Below, one piece after another: positions 51,448-52,204 of a stretch of DNA of 52,204 nucleotides. The stretch comes from Promethearchaeota archaeon (lineage in GTDB: Archaea; Asgardarchaeota; Lokiarchaeia; Sigyniarchaeales; SOKP01), in the NCBI GenBank assembly GCA_030667705.1, contig DAOUVJ010000004.1, positions 1 to 52,204 on the forward strand, given 5' to 3'. Under the pieces are notes generated by a model. It saw only the letters and a program-made list of their open reading frames with translations, did no database searches and was not told the DNA's origin. The position numbers and the translations under genes were made by a program. Each line of letters starts with the position of its first letter. Positions within the stretch are counted from its first letter, which is position 1.

Positions 51448-52204
51448 ATGCCAAATAGTAATATTATGGTAATAGGAGCAGGAATATCGGGTATAGAAAC
51501 ATCTCTTACTTTAGCCGATCAAGGATATAAGGTGATTTTAGTGGAGAAAACCTCTTCTGTAGGGGGTAGAATGGCTCAACTTGATAAAACATTTCCAACC
51601 TTAGATTGTTCGATTTGTATTCTAGCACCAAAGATGGTGGAAGTAGCTAGACACCCTAATGTTGAACTTCTCATGTATTCGGAAGTTCAAGAAGTATCTG
51701 GTGAAACTGGTAATTTTAAAGTAAAGGTTGCTAAAAAAGCACGATATGTTGATTGGGATAAATGTACAGGTTGTGGCGCATGTATGGAAAAGTGCCCTAT
51801 GAAAAAGATTCCGAGCGAGTTTGAAGAAGAAATAGGTAATCGCACTGCTATATACATTCCTTTTCCACAAGCCGTACCAAGAAAGGCAGTCATTGATGCT
51901 GAAAAGTGTCTATATCTAACAAAAAACGCATGCCAGTTATGCGAAAAAGAATGTGAAGCTGGAGCTATTACTTGGGATATGAAAGACGAAGTAGTTGAGT
52001 ATGATGTGGCATCAATAATTGTTGCTACAGGAATAGACCTATTAGATCCAACACCGATAGTTAGATATCATTACGGAGAATATCCTAATGTTATTACAGC
52101 AATGCAATATGAACGTTTATTGAGTGCATCTGGTCCTACTGAAGGACAATTGCTTAGACCTTCAGATAAAAAGCATGCCCTTGAAATTGGTTTTATTGGA
52201 TGTG
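51448..52204 (+). CDS. hdrA: Heterodisulfide reductase subunit A-like iron-sulfur flavoprotein, N-terminal part
   Basis: 252 codons are visible; the gene runs off the right edge. It starts at ATG 51448 (an ATG 10 bases earlier hits a stop after six codons). The FAD motif GAGISGIETSLTLADQG is followed by GGRMAQLDKTFPTLDCSICI and LAPKMVEVARHPNVELL, diagnostic for HdrA. Then come ferredoxin motifs CTGCGACMEKCP and C-x7-C-x2-C-x3-C (in CLYLTKNACQLCEKEC, Glu replacing the usual last Pro). HdrA bifurcates electrons from H2, formate or NAD(P)H-linked partners between ferredoxin and a disulfide or other acceptor. Partner subunits would be expected beyond the window. Confidence 0.94.
   Translation, partial: MPNSNIMVIGAGISGIETSLTLADQGYKVILVEKTSSVGGRMAQLDKTFPTLDCSICILAPKMVEVARHPNVELLMYSEVQEVSGETGNFKVKVAKKARYVDWDKCTGCGACMEKCPMKKIPSEFEEEIGNRTAIYIPFPQAVPRKAVIDAEKCLYLTKNACQLCEKECEAGAITWDMKDEVVEYDVASIIVATGIDLLDPTPIVRYHYGEYPNVITAMQYERLLSASGPTEGQLLRPSDKKHALEIGFIGC

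Noticed and set aside
51622-51893. Minus-strand ORFs inside hdrA
   Set aside because: Antisense to diagnostic HdrA motifs; no ribosome site or protein-like content.
1-52204. tRNA, rRNA, CRISPR array, insertion sequence or prophage
   Set aside because: Reading all intergenic regions gave no T-loop-like GGTTCRA with matching acceptor stem, no regularly spaced repeats and no transposase or integrase motif. A covariance search would be needed to exclude small non-coding RNAs.

Overview
The window looks like part of an AT-rich archaeal chromosome, most probably from an Asgard (Lokiarchaeia-like) archaeon. The archaeal core is clear: the operon order rpoD (Rpo3) - eL18 - uL13 - uS9, a zinc-ribbon protein next to aEF-1beta, an Sm-like protein, a group II chaperonin, a RIO2-type kinase, a Clp1-type RNA kinase and archaeal TrpRS. 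The Asgard-like flavour comes from a Rag/Arf-like GTPase with a C-terminal roadblock/longin-like domain, a PP1/PP2A-like PPP phosphatase, a probable gelsolin-like membrane protein, bacterial-type MutS and MutL, and several small lineage-restricted proteins. The assignment is inference from gene content; no rRNA, tRNA, CRISPR array or insertion sequence was recognised.

Layout. 1-4.1 kb: start of msrA, an acyl-CoA synthetase, a 3' gene remnant, a zinc/winged-helix protein, the zinc-ribbon/aEF-1beta pair and a helical protein. 4.1-10 kb: mutL and mutS on the minus strand around a GT-C type membrane glycosyltransferase. 10-17.5 kb: an enoyl-CoA hydratase-like protein, an alpha/beta hydrolase lacking its expected histidine, and a four-subunit 2-oxoacid:ferredoxin oxidoreductase whose gamma gene is separated from delta-alpha-beta by an opposing PAS histidine kinase. 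17.6-25.6 kb: the gelsolin-like membrane protein, RIO2, a methyltransferase, Sm protein, AIG2-like protein, PPP phosphatase, a solitary Eco57I-like DNA methylase, an acidic protein, a second (intact) hydrolase and a small zinc protein. 25.6-32.5 kb, minus strand: an unusual ATP-grasp protein, Clp1, an acetyltransferase, FmdE, a Gfo/Idh oxidoreductase and chorismate synthase, with aroA divergent.

33.9-40.9 kb: ribosomal/RNA polymerase operon, serine hydroxymethyltransferase, a COG1340 coiled-coil protein, TrmI, YjbQ and two small unknowns. 41.1-46.2 kb: Rag-like GTPase, TrpRS, Lrp regulator, dsrE-tusA divergent from a LysR regulator with a textbook ATC-N9-GAT operator between them, and msrB. 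46.4-52.2 kb: chaperonin, GTP-dependent PEPCK, a COG2229-like GTPase with no conventional start codon, a 0.67 kb structured intergenic region, and the start of an hdrA gene that runs off the end.

Together the metabolic genes (acyl-CoA synthetase, enoyl-CoA hydratase-like protein, oxoacid:ferredoxin oxidoreductase, HdrA, FmdE, PEPCK) fit an anaerobe with ferredoxin-linked carbon metabolism. The most interesting items are the gelsolin-like membrane protein, the apparently permuted ATP-grasp enzyme, the shortened Clp1 P-loop, the non-ATG GTPase and the LysR/DsrE/TusA regulatory unit.
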